Assembly (NCBI GenBank): GCA_963710615.1
Contig: CAVQBF010000008.1
Location: 62,001 to 126,000 of the forward strand
Source: GCA-2746605 sp963710615
Lineage (GTDB): Bacteria > Bacteroidota > Ignavibacteria > Ignavibacteriales > Melioribacteraceae
DNA: 64,000 nt
Direction of reading: 5' to 3'
In this document: positions 39,755 through 48,284 of the stretch, piece by piece
How positions within the stretch are numbered: position 1 is the first letter of the stretch
Layout of the letters: every line of letters begins with the position of its first letter
Notes under the pieces: generated by a model
Told to the model about the DNA's origin: nothing
Database searches by the model: none
Seen by the model: the letters and a program-made list of their open reading frames with translations, nothing else
Translations under genes and position numbers: made by a program

Positions 39755-40285
39755 CTATTTTAATGAATTTGAAATATAATTAACTAGTTCAGTCGATTTA
39801 TTAAAACACTTTACCAGATTTGCTTTTCTTCCTTCATACTTGACTCTTTCTTCCATTGGAGAAACAATATTCTTCCACATTTCACCTAAACAAACCACCG
39901 GTCTTTCATCCAGTACATTTTTATTAAACATTTCCCAAACAATTGCTAGTTCAAGTAATGTTCCGGTACCACCCGGTAAAATAACAAAGCCATCACCGTA
40001 TTCAATTAAATTATCCAATCTCTGAAAAATAGTGTTACACTTTATCTCATGTGTCAAGTATTTACTTGTTGCCGAATTAAAAATTGGGACCGTTATCCCT
40101 ACTGCTTCTTTTCCTTCTTCAGTCGCTCCTTTAGAAACGGCATCCATAATTCCTAGTGCCCCGCCTGAGCAAATATTAAAACCGTTTTGTGCCAGTTTCT
40201 TACCAATTAAATAAGCTTCTTCGTATTCTTCATCGCCCTGTTTAGGTAGTGAGCTGCCAAAAATTGTTATTGTTTTCGCCTTCAT
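39755..40285 (-). CDS. LOG family protein (TIGR00725/00730-type Rossmann fold)
   Basis: This 176-residue protein starts KTITIFGSSLPKQGDEEYEEA and has NGFNICSGGALGIMDAVSKGA and the signature VILPGGTGTLLELAIVWEMF (PGGxGTxxE). LOG proteins release cytokinin bases or cleave nucleotide monophosphates to base plus ribose-5-phosphate. GGGAG stands before the ATG, which overlaps the YjbQ stop by one base (TAATG), so translation is coupled. Confidence 0.88.
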   Translation of the reverse strand: MKAKTITIFGSSLPKQGDEEYEEAYLIGKKLAQNGFNICSGGALGIMDAVSKGATEEGKEAVGITVPIFNSATSKYLTHEIKCNTIFQRLDNLIEYGDGFVILPGGTGTLLELAIVWEMFNKNVLDERPVVCLGEMWKNIVSPMEERVKYEGRKANLVKCFNKSTELVNYISNSLK

Positions 40286-40704
40286 TAAACTCCCATAATT
40301 TGAGTTATTACTTTTCTATTTCTACTTCTATTATCAAAATCAATTAAAATAATCTGCTGCCAAGTACCGAGAAGTAATTCTCCATCTTTAAATGGTACTT
40401 GAAATGAAGCCCCTTGGAGTGCAGCTCTTACGTGAGAAAATCCATTACCATCATTCCAAGTCAAATCATGATTATAATTTTTATCCGATGGAATTATCTT
40501 CTCCATGAATTCAGGATAATCTTTAAGTAAACCGGGTTCATATTCAATTGTTGTAATTCCGGCAGTGGCACCAGGGACAAATACTAAAATATTCCCTTCC
40601 GAAAAATCACTTTCGTCCAGTTTCCTCTGAACCATTCCTGTAATATCAATTATATCATTAAACCCTTCTGTGTGCACGTTGAGCGAATCTGTTACTATTT
40701 TCAT
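40285..40704 (-). CDS. YjbQ family protein (UPF0047)
   Basis: This protein of 139 residues has the YjbQ fold with EGFNDIIDITGMVQRKL, ILVFVPGATAGITTIEYEPG, NGFSHVRAALQGASFQVPF and LGTWQQIILIDFDNR. The conserved His, Asn and Glu residues of the family can be seen. Proteins of this group show weak thiamine-phosphate synthase activity; the true role is unknown. I prefer ATG 40704 over an upstream TTG at 40716 because it gives the usual family length. It starts the three-gene operon. Confidence 0.88.
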   Translation of the reverse strand: MKIVTDSLNVHTEGFNDIIDITGMVQRKLDESDFSEGNILVFVPGATAGITTIEYEPGLLKDYPEFMEKIIPSDKNYNHDLTWNDGNGFSHVRAALQGASFQVPFKDGELLLGTWQQIILIDFDNRSRNRKVITQIMGV

Positions 40705-40847
40705 TATTGTTCTCAAAAAATTAAAACTAATTTGGAAATATAATACTTAAAATGAAAAAGTATCTTTACGTAAAATAAAATACATCAAAGAAATTCAATA
40801 AAATTTGATAGATTTTCATATTGAATAAATTTAATAATGGAGAATTT

Positions 40848-42056
40848 ATGACATCAAAAGATTTTATGGAAATGGAAGATAAGTTCGGTGCACATAATTA
40901 TCACCCTCTTCCGGTAGTTTTATCAAAGGGTGAAGGCGTTTATGTGTGGGATGTTGAAGGTAAGAAATATTATGATTTCCTTTCCGCATATTCTGCAGTG
41001 AATCAAGGTCATTGTCATCCCAAAATCATAGAGACATTAATTGAACAATCGAAAACCTTAACATTAACTTCTCGTGCTTTTTATAATGATGCACTTGGAC
41101 CTTATGAAAAATATATTACTGAATATTTTGGTTACGATAAAGTTTTACCAATGAACTCCGGTGCCGAAGCTGACGAAACTGCATTAAAACTTTGCCGACG
41201 TTGGGCTTATGACAAAAAAGGGATTCCGGAAAATAAAGCAAAGATAATTGTTTGTGAAGGTAACTTTCACGGAAGAACAATAACAATTATTTCGATGTCA
41301 ACCGATCCCGATTCATATAAAGGTTTTGGTCCTTACACACCAGGTTTTGAAGTTGTGCCTTACAATGATTTAAATGCTTTAGAAAAAGCTTTAGAAGATC
41401 CCAATGTTGCCGGATTTTTAGTTGAACCAATTCAAGGTGAAGCTGGAGTTTATGTTCCTGAAGACGGCTATCTGAAAAAAGCTTATGATATGTGTAAGGC
41501 TAAAAATGTATTATTTATTGCCGATGAAGTACAAACCGGAATAGCTAGAACTGGTAAGTTATTGGCTTGCGATCATGAAGGTGTCCGTCCTGATATCTTA
41601 ATTCTCGGCAAAGCTTTATCGGGTGGAGTTCTTCCCGTATCTGCAGTTTTAGCAGATGATGAAATTATGTTGGTTATTAAACCGGGCGAACATGGTTCAA
41701 CATTTGGTGGTAATCCAGTTGCTTGTAAAGTTGCAATAGCCGCACTTGAAGTTGTAAAGGAAGAAAAATTGGCGGAAAGGGCTGAAGAGCTTGGTAAACT
41801 TTTCAGATCAGAACTAGCTAAAATAAATTCTCCAATGATTGAATTAATTCGCGGAAAAGGATTGTTAAATGCAATTGTGATTAAACCAACGAATGGTAAA
41901 GAAGCTTGGGATGTTTGCCTGAAAATGAAGGAGAATGGTTTACTTGCAAAACCAACTCATCAGCATATTATAAGGTTTGCACCGCCACTTGTAATTTCAA
42001 AGGAAGAAATACTTTGTGCAGTTTCAATAATTAAGGATTCTTTGGAGCAAGTATAG
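40848..42056 (+). CDS. rocD: ornithine--oxo-acid transaminase
   Basis: This PLP enzyme of 402 residues has the class III aminotransferase pattern. Marks are NYHPLPVVLSKGEGVYVWDV, MNSGAEADETALKLCRRWAY, FHGRTITIISMSTD, FLVEPIQGEAGV, LFIADEVQTGIARTGK with the PLP-binding Asp, and LILGKALSGGVLPVSAVLAD with the Schiff-base lysine. It converts ornithine to glutamate semialdehyde. GGAG lies before ATG 40848; an upstream TTG at 40821 extends the frame but lacks such a site. A strong hairpin follows at 42139. Confidence 0.94.
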   Translation: MTSKDFMEMEDKFGAHNYHPLPVVLSKGEGVYVWDVEGKKYYDFLSAYSAVNQGHCHPKIIETLIEQSKTLTLTSRAFYNDALGPYEKYITEYFGYDKVLPMNSGAEADETALKLCRRWAYDKKGIPENKAKIIVCEGNFHGRTITIISMSTDPDSYKGFGPYTPGFEVVPYNDLNALEKALEDPNVAGFLVEPIQGEAGVYVPEDGYLKKAYDMCKAKNVLFIADEVQTGIARTGKLLACDHEGVRPDILILGKALSGGVLPVSAVLADDEIMLVIKPGEHGSTFGGNPVACKVAIAALEVVKEEKLAERAEELGKLFRSELAKINSPMIELIRGKGLLNAIVIKPTNGKEAWDVCLKMKENGLLAKPTHQHIIRFAPPLVISKEEILCAVSIIKDSLEQV

Positions 42057-42138
42057 TTGGTAGCTTGCAAAACACTTCTGAATTTTTTCTTTTTGTGTAA
42101 ATGACTGGCAAGTTTAATTGTTATTTAGCGAAATTAGA

Positions 42139-42185
42139 AACCCAACTTTGAATGATCAAAATTGGTCGACTAAAGTTGGGTTTTT
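42139..42185 (+). terminator. intrinsic terminator with long loop
   Basis: AACCCAACTTT (42139-42149) pairs with AAAGTTGGGTT (42172-42182), an 11-bp perfect stem, followed by TTT. It ends the rocD transcript and lies directly against the convergent hybrid kinase gene, for which it could work too. Confidence 0.8.
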
Positions 42186-42201
42186 AAAAATATCGAATGT
42201 C

Positions 42202-44421
42202 TTAGTTGGCTTTTGCCTGCTGGAGCCACTGATCAATAGTCATCTTGAGGAAAGTAATATTTATTGGTTTAGAAATATAGTCGTTCATTCCCGCGAGTAG
42301 ACACTTCTCCCTATCCTTCATGCTTGAGTGTGCTGTAACCGCAATAATTGGAATTTTACTAATATCATCAGATAATTCTCTAATAATTTTTGTTGCTTCC
42401 AAACCGTCCATATCTTTAAGTTCAATATCCATGAGCACTAAATTATAAATGCCTTTTTTAACATATTCAATAGCCTCATTGCCATTTTCAACACAATCAA
42501 CATTATATCCGGCTTCATGAAGTAATTTTTGCTCAACCTTTCTGCTTATTGGATTATCTTCAACTAGGAGCAGTTTTGGTTTGCCATTAAGCTCAACAGA
42601 TACGTTAGTTCCATCACTGGTATTTTCATCTGTTGTTATAATATTACTTTCAATATCAACAGTAAAACAAAATTTCGATCCGCTTTCTTCATTTGATTCT
42701 GCTGTGAGAGTACCGTTTAGCAGATTTAACAGCTCCTTGCAAATCATTATATGTAAAACACCGGAAGTAATTTTTGAACCTTTTTCTTTTGAATCAAAGT
42801 CACCATTTACAAGTTTATCTAATAAGGCTTGCGGAATCGCTTTTCCATTATCAGATATTGTAGTTACTAATTGCTCTTGTCCCTCGCTACTCACTTTTTT
42901 ACTAATTGTTAGATTTACCTCTCCATCCTCAGCTGCTTGAATTGCGTTTCTTAGCAAATTTATAAGGATTTGAGTGTATTTTGAATGATCTAGTAATATA
43001 TTTTCCGGGACATCTTCAGCAATACTGCTTGAAAAATTTATATTATTTTGCTTTATGTGAGGCGCTAAAGAAGTATTGATCTTATCAATTTCTTCATGAA
43101 TATTAAATTCACTATTTACAATCTCAACCGAACCTTCTTGGATTTTGGCTATTTCAACAACGTCATTCAGCAAACCAAGCAATGATTCTGCAGAAAGTTT
43201 TGCACTATGAGAGAATTCTTTCAATTCTTCTTCATTTTCAAAAAGTCCATTTTCAATCAGTGTTAAAAACCCTAAAACTGAGTTCATTGGAGTTCTTAGT
43301 TCATGACCCATTTTTGAAATCACATTAGACCGAGGAGCAACTGCCGAATCGAAAGACTTAGGAAGTTTAATCCCTTGATTCTTTATTTTCCTTAACGACT
43401 CAAGTTCCTTAAGAAGTTCATTATCTTTATTGAATTGTTCGGTTACATTTCTCAATGAGCCTTCAAGATAAACTTGATCGTCTATCATTTTAGATTTACA
43501 ATCAAGTATTAAAATTTCTTCAGAATCATCGTTCTTTTTATAACTGACGCGATAATTTTCGACTCTACCTTTGCTTTCAATTTTTTTGACTAAATGCTTT
43601 TTTACATTATCGTTTTTAATCAAGCTATCAAAAAAGTTTAATTCACTCAAATCTTCTTCATTAGCTATTTCAAGAAGTTCGCAAAATGCTTTATTTACAT
43701 TCTCAAATTCACCTTCTAAAGTTATCTGAAATAGTGGAGTTAATGAGTCATCGAAAATATCTTTATAGGTTTGGGAGTGCTCATCAGTATCACTTCCCAA
43801 TTTGTTCCTTTTTGATTTTAATAAACGATAGCTTGAAACTGAATTAAGGTGAGACGTAATAACAGAAACAACGAGCATTGAAATTGAAGTCACTATATTT
43901 ACATATAAGCTTTGATCTCTGAAAGCTAAAACGCCGCCTAAAATTGCAGCAATTCCAAATAAGCCCAGGAAATAACCTGAAAGGATTAATTGGTTGTTTT
44001 TGCCCCAATTTACAAATTGTGATAAAACTAAAACAAATAATGACGCAGCAGTTATGTTGTAAGTAAAAAATGTTGGGACTTTATATACAACAAAGCTTAA
44101 AGAGGCAAATATTGAAAAGAAAAATAAATGGGCAATGAAAACTTGATTCTTCTTACCAAATTTTGACTGCAGTAAAATAAGTGTAATAAAAGAAAATATT
44201 GTTGGAAATAGTCTTGCTAAATAGATTTCATAACGATACTGGAAATAGATGCTTACTTCTAAGATTAAAGAGATAACTCCTAAAATTGCAGTTACTATTG
44301 CTGCGGTCTTTAAAGGGACAATAATTGAAGAAGTTTTAATCTTAACCTTAGTCAAAGGTGATTTTTCTTCACTAAGATTATCGTCTTCATTAAATTTGAT
44401 AACTTTTAAGGCTTGTCCCAT
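42202..44421 (-). CDS. hybrid sensor histidine kinase/response regulator
   Basis: This 739-residue protein has five or six membrane segments (about residues 35-195), a PAS-like domain (about 215-330), a HisKA domain with His373 in KMGHELRTPMNSVLGF, a HATPase domain (about 460-595), and a C-terminal receiver (about 615-735). The receiver contains PKLLLVEDNPISRKVEQ and NLVLMDIELKDMDGLEATK. The G box of the ATPase is weak (SDNGKAIPQALLDKLV, then KEKGSKITSGVLHIMICKEL), so activity may be modified. There is no adjacent output regulator; signals may pass through a separate phosphotransfer protein. Confidence 0.92.
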   Translation of the reverse strand: MGQALKVIKFNEDDNLSEEKSPLTKVKIKTSSIIVPLKTAAIVTAILGVISLILEVSIYFQYRYEIYLARLFPTIFSFITLILLQSKFGKKNQVFIAHLFFFSIFASLSFVVYKVPTFFTYNITAASLFVLVLSQFVNWGKNNQLILSGYFLGLFGIAAILGGVLAFRDQSLYVNIVTSISMLVVSVITSHLNSVSSYRLLKSKRNKLGSDTDEHSQTYKDIFDDSLTPLFQITLEGEFENVNKAFCELLEIANEEDLSELNFFDSLIKNDNVKKHLVKKIESKGRVENYRVSYKKNDDSEEILILDCKSKMIDDQVYLEGSLRNVTEQFNKDNELLKELESLRKIKNQGIKLPKSFDSAVAPRSNVISKMGHELRTPMNSVLGFLTLIENGLFENEEELKEFSHSAKLSAESLLGLLNDVVEIAKIQEGSVEIVNSEFNIHEEIDKINTSLAPHIKQNNINFSSSIAEDVPENILLDHSKYTQILINLLRNAIQAAEDGEVNLTISKKVSSEGQEQLVTTISDNGKAIPQALLDKLVNGDFDSKEKGSKITSGVLHIMICKELLNLLNGTLTAESNEESGSKFCFTVDIESNIITTDENTSDGTNVSVELNGKPKLLLVEDNPISRKVEQKLLHEAGYNVDCVENGNEAIEYVKKGIYNLVLMDIELKDMDGLEATKIIRELSDDISKIPIIAVTAHSSMKDREKCLLAGMNDYISKPINITFLKMTIDQWLQQAKAN

Positions 44422-44534
44422 AATAAGAAAAGAGAATTAATAATTGTAATTTTTTGTAATATTATCGTGTAAGAAATAGTTTATTAAAGACCGACCTTAA
44501 AAATTTGTGATATGAATCACAGAAAAATTAAAAT

Positions 44535-45098
44535 ATGATTGATTTTCTCTATTCGGTAGATTTATCGGTATTTTATTTTATAAACTCATCCATTTCCAAT
44601 CCTATATTCGATAAATTCTTTCCATTTATTACTAATGTTAAAAATTGGTATTTAGCATACCTAATACTTTGGTCAATTTTATTGATAAAAGGAGGAAGAA
44701 TTGGGAAATTTGCTTCATTAGGAATTATTTTATTGATAATTTCATCAGATCAAATAAGCAGTAATTTACTTAAAAATTTATTTGAAAGACTTAGACCTTG
44801 TAATGCTCTTGAAGATGTAAATATTTTGGTTAATTGTTCACGCTCTTTCTCTTTTCCGTCTTCTCATGCTGTTAATAATTTTGCCGTTGCGTTTTATTTT
44901 TATAAACTTTACCCAAAACTTAAATGGATATTGCTTATTACAGCATCTTTGGTCGCACTCTCTAGACCATATGTTGGAGTCCATTATCCTTCCGACATTT
45001 TAGCTGGTGCGTTAATTGGTGCGTTAATTGGTTATTTTTTTGCTGTATTAACGCTAAAAACAAATGAATTTTTTCTAAATAAACAAAAGAACAAATAA
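44535..45098 (+). CDS. PAP2 family phosphatase
   Basis: This 187-residue membrane protein carries the three PAP2 phosphatase motifs: KNLFERLRPCNAL (KxxxxxxRP), SFPSSHAVNNF (PSGH-like, with S instead of G) and SRPYVGVHYPSDILAG (SRxxxxxHxxxD). It dephosphorylates a lipid phosphate such as undecaprenyl or phosphatidyl phosphates at the membrane. It has about five membrane segments. The stop is followed after three bases by the AMP nucleosidase start. Confidence 0.92.
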   Translation: MIDFLYSVDLSVFYFINSSISNPIFDKFFPFITNVKNWYLAYLILWSILLIKGGRIGKFASLGIILLIISSDQISSNLLKNLFERLRPCNALEDVNILVNCSRSFSFPSSHAVNNFAVAFYFYKLYPKLKWILLITASLVALSRPYVGVHYPSDILAGALIGALIGYFFAVLTLKTNEFFLNKQKNK

Positions 45099-45101
45099 TT
45101 T

Positions 45102-45875
45102 ATGAAAACTAAACTAGAAATTGCTCAAAATTGGCTTCCTCGTTATACAGGTACAAAGATTGATGAATTTGGTGATTATTTACTTTTAACAAATTTTAAT
45201 AATTATGTAACAAAATTTGCTGATCAGTTTAACTGTAATGTTAACGGTCTGGGAAGACCAATGCAGGCATCAACAAACTCAAAAGGTCTTTCAATAATTA
45301 ATTTTGGAATGGGCTCTGCGAATGCTGCAACAATTATGGATTTACTCATTGCGAGAAATCCAAAGGGAATACTTTTCCTTGGCAAATGCGGTGGATTAAA
45401 GCATTCAACTGAGCTAGGTCATTTTATACTTCCGACTGCAGCAATTAGAGGAGAAGGAACAAGTAATGATTATATGCCGCCTGAAGTTCCTGCACTTCCT
45501 TCATTTAAGCTTCATAAATTTGTTTCAGATAAAGTAATAAAGAGAAATTTGGAATATAGAACCGGTGTTGTATATACTTCTAATCGCCGACTTTGGGAAT
45601 GGGATGAAGAGTTTAAAGATTATCTAAGAAAACTTGGCACAATTGGGATTGATATGGAAACAGCTACAATTTTCATTTCCGGTTACGCTAATCAGCTTTC
45701 CAGAGGTGCATTTTTGTTGGTTTCCGATTTACCTATGGTCGCAGAAGGTGTTAAAACCGAAGAATCTGATCAATTGGTAACAGAAAAATTTGTGGATCTT
45801 CATTTACAGATTGGTATTGAAGCAATGACTGAAATTGGGGAACAAGGGGAAGAAATAAAACATTTTACTTTTTAA
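45102..45875 (+). CDS. amn: AMP nucleosidase
   Basis: This 257-residue enzyme splits AMP into adenine and ribose-5-phosphate. It shows the phosphorylase-like fold with FGMGSANAATIMDLLIARNPK, GILFLGKCGGLKHSTELGHFI, PTAAIRGEGTSNDYMPPEVPA and GTIGIDMETATIFISGYANQL. It resembles the short AMP nucleosidase of Bacteroidota, without the N-terminal regulatory domain of the E. coli enzyme. Downstream of PAP2 with a three-base gap. Confidence 0.9.
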   Translation: MKTKLEIAQNWLPRYTGTKIDEFGDYLLLTNFNNYVTKFADQFNCNVNGLGRPMQASTNSKGLSIINFGMGSANAATIMDLLIARNPKGILFLGKCGGLKHSTELGHFILPTAAIRGEGTSNDYMPPEVPALPSFKLHKFVSDKVIKRNLEYRTGVVYTSNRRLWEWDEEFKDYLRKLGTIGIDMETATIFISGYANQLSRGAFLLVSDLPMVAEGVKTEESDQLVTEKFVDLHLQIGIEAMTEIGEQGEEIKHFTF

Positions 45876-45964
45876 CATACTTATTTTTTAAAGCTTGCTT
45901 GATATAGAATTTGAAACTATTTTATTACTGGAATGTAACAACTTTATAAGTATGGGAGTTAATT

Positions 45965-46387
45965 ATGAAAAAGATATTTTTACTCTTAATAATTTTTGTA
46001 ATAGGTTTTACCTGGAATTTAAATGCGCAGACCAAATTAGATGAAGGCACAGTAAAAGCCGCATTGAGCAAAATATTCGATCTCAGCAAAGATCAGAACT
46101 ATACAGCTTTAGCCTCACTATTGCTTTATGAGGAAGGTAAAGAATTAAGAAGCTATAATAATTCAGTAAATGAAGAAAAAAAAACAGTAAAGAGAAATGC
46201 GAAGAAAATTAAAGCTTATTTGGATTTGAGTGATTCATACGAATATAAGAGCATTACATTTAGTAAATTATTGAATAACCCAAGCGCTGAACTTGAAGTG
46301 AATTTTAGAAGCGGTGATCAAGAGTTAACTATTTCATTTATTTTTGTTGATATTGCAGGGAAAATATTATTAGCTGATTTTAAGTGA
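45965..46387 (+). CDS. secreted uncharacterised protein
   Basis: This 140-residue protein has a signal peptide (KKIFLLLIIFVIGFTWNLNAQ, cleavage after Ala-Gln likely), so it is probably periplasmic. The mature part is rich in Lys, Leu and Ser, with helices and an end IAGKILLADFK typical of small NTF2-like or DUF4878-like domains; I cannot assign it firmly. GGGAG stands before the ATG. It appears to be a single gene. Confidence 0.7.
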   Translation: MKKIFLLLIIFVIGFTWNLNAQTKLDEGTVKAALSKIFDLSKDQNYTALASLLLYEEGKELRSYNNSVNEEKKTVKRNAKKIKAYLDLSDSYEYKSITFSKLLNNPSAELEVNFRSGDQELTISFIFVDIAGKILLADFK

Positions 46388-46546
46388 TAACGTTTTTTAG
46401 AGACTATTATTTTCTCAGTGTAGTTTTTAAGTTTCCGAAAGCAAAGTTGTCATTTCCCAATGTTTTAATCGGAAATCCATTTGTGAATAATTCTCACACT
46501 TGCTGTTAGGCAGTTCGCTCAACAGAAAGGTATAAATACTTAAATT

Positions 46547-47257
46547 TTATTTCGCATACTTACTTAAATAATCAATTCCCTTCTGAGCTATTTCCCAAGT
46601 TTTGTTAGATGATTCTTTTGCAAGCAGTCCTTCGTCAATCATTGTAGCAGTTTCAAAATATAGGTTGCTTAACCATCTTTCCTTATCTTCACCCTCAGGA
46701 ACTTCATAATCTTTATCTGTTAATTTCTTTTTCATTTCCTTTTTAACAAACTCTGTAACATCAACCTCTTCTGAACTGCCGCCCAGAAATATTAAAGCTT
46801 TTAAAATCGGTATTCTAAAATTTATTTGAGTAGTAAAATCAGTTTCTTGCTCTTTCCCTTCATTAGATTCCTTAACCTCTTCATCGATTTCTTCTTGGTT
46901 TAATGACTTTATCTTCTTTTTTGCTTCTTCTATGGCTTCTTTAGGTACACTTTCTAATTGATCAAAAACCGATTTAGCTTCAACCAATTTTTCATAAAAA
47001 TTCTGGTAAGGTAAAATCTGTGCTAATAATTTTTGTGCCTCTTGTACACTGCCATTCAAAATTTCTTCGGAACTGTGAAGTTTCATATCGGAAATTAGAC
47101 TATCAACTCCGGAAAAGAGTGAGGAGAATGAGGAATTAATTTCTTCTTTGGTTTTCTTAATATTTTCGTTATCCAATTTTAACTCTTTTTTTATTTTACT
47201 CTCTTGTATAATCGAAGAAAAAATATTAGAATTAATATGATTTTTAACAACAATCAT
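46547..47257 (-). CDS. coiled-coil protein with Mrr-N-like winged-helix C-terminus
   Basis: This 236-residue protein has no signal and no membrane segment. Residues 20-150 are Glu/Lys-rich and helical. The C-terminal part (about 150-236), with IPILKALIFLGGSSEEVDVTEF and LSNLYFETATMIDEGLLAKE, ending TWEIAQKGIDYLSKYA, resembles the N-terminal winged-helix domain of Mrr restriction proteins (PF14338). No nuclease domain (D-x-E-x-K) is visible here. It could be a DNA-binding regulator. The divergent DUF2892-like gene starts 27 bases away. Confidence 0.55.
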   Translation of the reverse strand: MIVVKNHINSNIFSSIIQESKIKKELKLDNENIKKTKEEINSSFSSLFSGVDSLISDMKLHSSEEILNGSVQEAQKLLAQILPYQNFYEKLVEAKSVFDQLESVPKEAIEEAKKKIKSLNQEEIDEEVKESNEGKEQETDFTTQINFRIPILKALIFLGGSSEEVDVTEFVKKEMKKKLTDKDYEVPEGEDKERWLSNLYFETATMIDEGLLAKESSNKTWEIAQKGIDYLSKYAK

Positions 47258-47283
47258 TACTTTTATTATTTGGAGAGTATTTT

Positions 47284-47475
47284 ATGAAAAAAAACATGGG
47301 AAGTCTGGACAAAAATTTGAGATTAGTTCTTGGTATAATTCTACTTATAGTAGGCTTTTTTTCGACCTGGTGGCTGAGTCTTATAGGCGTAATTATGATT
47401 GGTACAAGTGTGATGGGATTCTGTCCTGCTTATTTACCATTTAATATTAGTACTCTTAGAAAATCAAAAGACTAA
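47284..47475 (+). CDS. DUF2892 (YgaP-like) membrane protein
   Basis: This 63-residue protein starts MKKNMGSLDKNLRLVLGIIL and has two membrane segments, with GFCPAYLPFNIST near the end. This is the DUF2892/YgaP transmembrane pattern, where a Cys-Pro motif sits after the second helix. Elsewhere the domain is fused to rhodanese. GGAGAG precedes the ATG. Function is unknown. Confidence 0.85.
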   Translation: MKKNMGSLDKNLRLVLGIILLIVGFFSTWWLSLIGVIMIGTSVMGFCPAYLPFNISTLRKSKD

Positions 47476-47539
47476 AATATTTATTAAATTTTTTCTGAAT
47501 GGCTATACTTCTGAACTAAATTTATAATTAGAATTATAT

Positions 47540-48130
47540 TTATTTGGTGTTATAAATATTTTTTATTTTTTCTAACATATGCTTCTCCATCTCATCCAAT
47601 GGGTATAAATCACCCATAAAAATATAATGGAATTGCATTCCGTCAATTATTGCTGCAAATTCGTAAGCTTCTTGCTTAGGATTTGTGGAGCCTAACTCTT
47701 TGAATATTGATTCAAATTCTGCAAAGAAATTTTGAAAAAATTGCGGCGAAAAAATTTCATCAAAAGTTATTGGTCCGGGCTGAATCATAAATCCCATATA
47801 AAGCTTCATCAATTCTTTATTCTCTCTGGTGTATCTAATTGTATCGGATAGAATTTTGCTCAATTTCTCAACCGGATCCTTGATTTCTCTTATTGGCAAC
47901 ATTAAGCCTAAAAATTCATCCATCAAATTTGTATAAATGGTTTTTACAATGTCATTCTTACTTTCAAAATAATTGTAAATCAATCCCTTAGAAATTTTTG
48001 CATCTTTTGCAATATCACTAATAGATGTACCGCTAAATCCATTCTGAGAAAATAATTTTAGGGAAGACTTAAGAATCTGCGCCTTAGTTTTTTCTCTAAT
48101 TTCTAAAAATTGCTGTTCAGTTCTAGGCAT
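47540..48130 (-). CDS. TetR/AcrR family transcriptional regulator
   Basis: This 196-residue repressor has the TetR N-terminal helix-turn-helix (QILKSSLKLFSQNGFSGTSI and following DIAKDAKISKGLIYNYFESK) at about residues 15-60, then a ligand-binding helical domain. It is divergent from the LolA-like/ABC exporter operon. Two related dyads lie in the gap: one right before its own ATG and one at the operon promoter. It very likely represses both; the effector is unknown. Confidence 0.93.
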   Translation of the reverse strand: MPRTEQQFLEIREKTKAQILKSSLKLFSQNGFSGTSISDIAKDAKISKGLIYNYFESKNDIVKTIYTNLMDEFLGLMLPIREIKDPVEKLSKILSDTIRYTRENKELMKLYMGFMIQPGPITFDEIFSPQFFQNFFAEFESIFKELGSTNPKQEAYEFAAIIDGMQFHYIFMGDLYPLDEMEKHMLEKIKNIYNTK

Positions 48131-48138
48131 TTTTTTAA

Positions 48139-48157
48139 TTGAATAAATGGTCAGTCA
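48139..48157. promoter_or_regulatory. TetR operator 1 (by the regulator gene)
   Basis: TTGAATAAATGGTCAGTCA, 8 bases upstream of the tetR-type ATG, is a weaker copy of operator 2. In the reverse direction it reads TGACTGACCATTTATTCAA and matches TGACTGAACGTTTAGTCAA at 16 of 19 positions. Position and match suggest autoregulation. Confidence 0.7.
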
Positions 48158-48219
48158 TAAATATAGTGCAATTCAAATTATTTTTCAAATAGAGAAATTC
48201 TTTTGCACTAAAAAAATAC

Positions 48220-48248
48220 TTGACAAGTATAAATAAAAATATTATTTT
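48220..48248 (+). promoter_or_regulatory. promoter of the exporter operon
   Basis: TTGACA at 48220-48225 and TATTTT at 48243-48248 are separated by 17 bases. This is the same form as the rRNA promoter. Operator 2 begins at the next base, so a bound regulator would cover the transcription start. Confidence 0.7.
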
Positions 48249-48268
48249 TTGACTGAACGTTTAGTCAA
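48249..48268. promoter_or_regulatory. TetR operator 2 (exporter operon)
   Basis: TTGACTGAACGTTTAGTCAA is an almost perfect 20-bp palindrome (one mismatched pair), directly downstream of the -10 box. Typical TetR-family operators have this size and position. The in-frame TTG inside it is not the start of the next gene. Confidence 0.85.
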
Positions 48269-48284
48269 TTATAAAGGTGATGTT

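Noticed and set aside
48249..48284. TTG start extending the LolA-like protein by 12 residues
   Set aside because: It falls inside the TetR operator and lacks a ribosome-binding site; the signal peptide begins at 48285.
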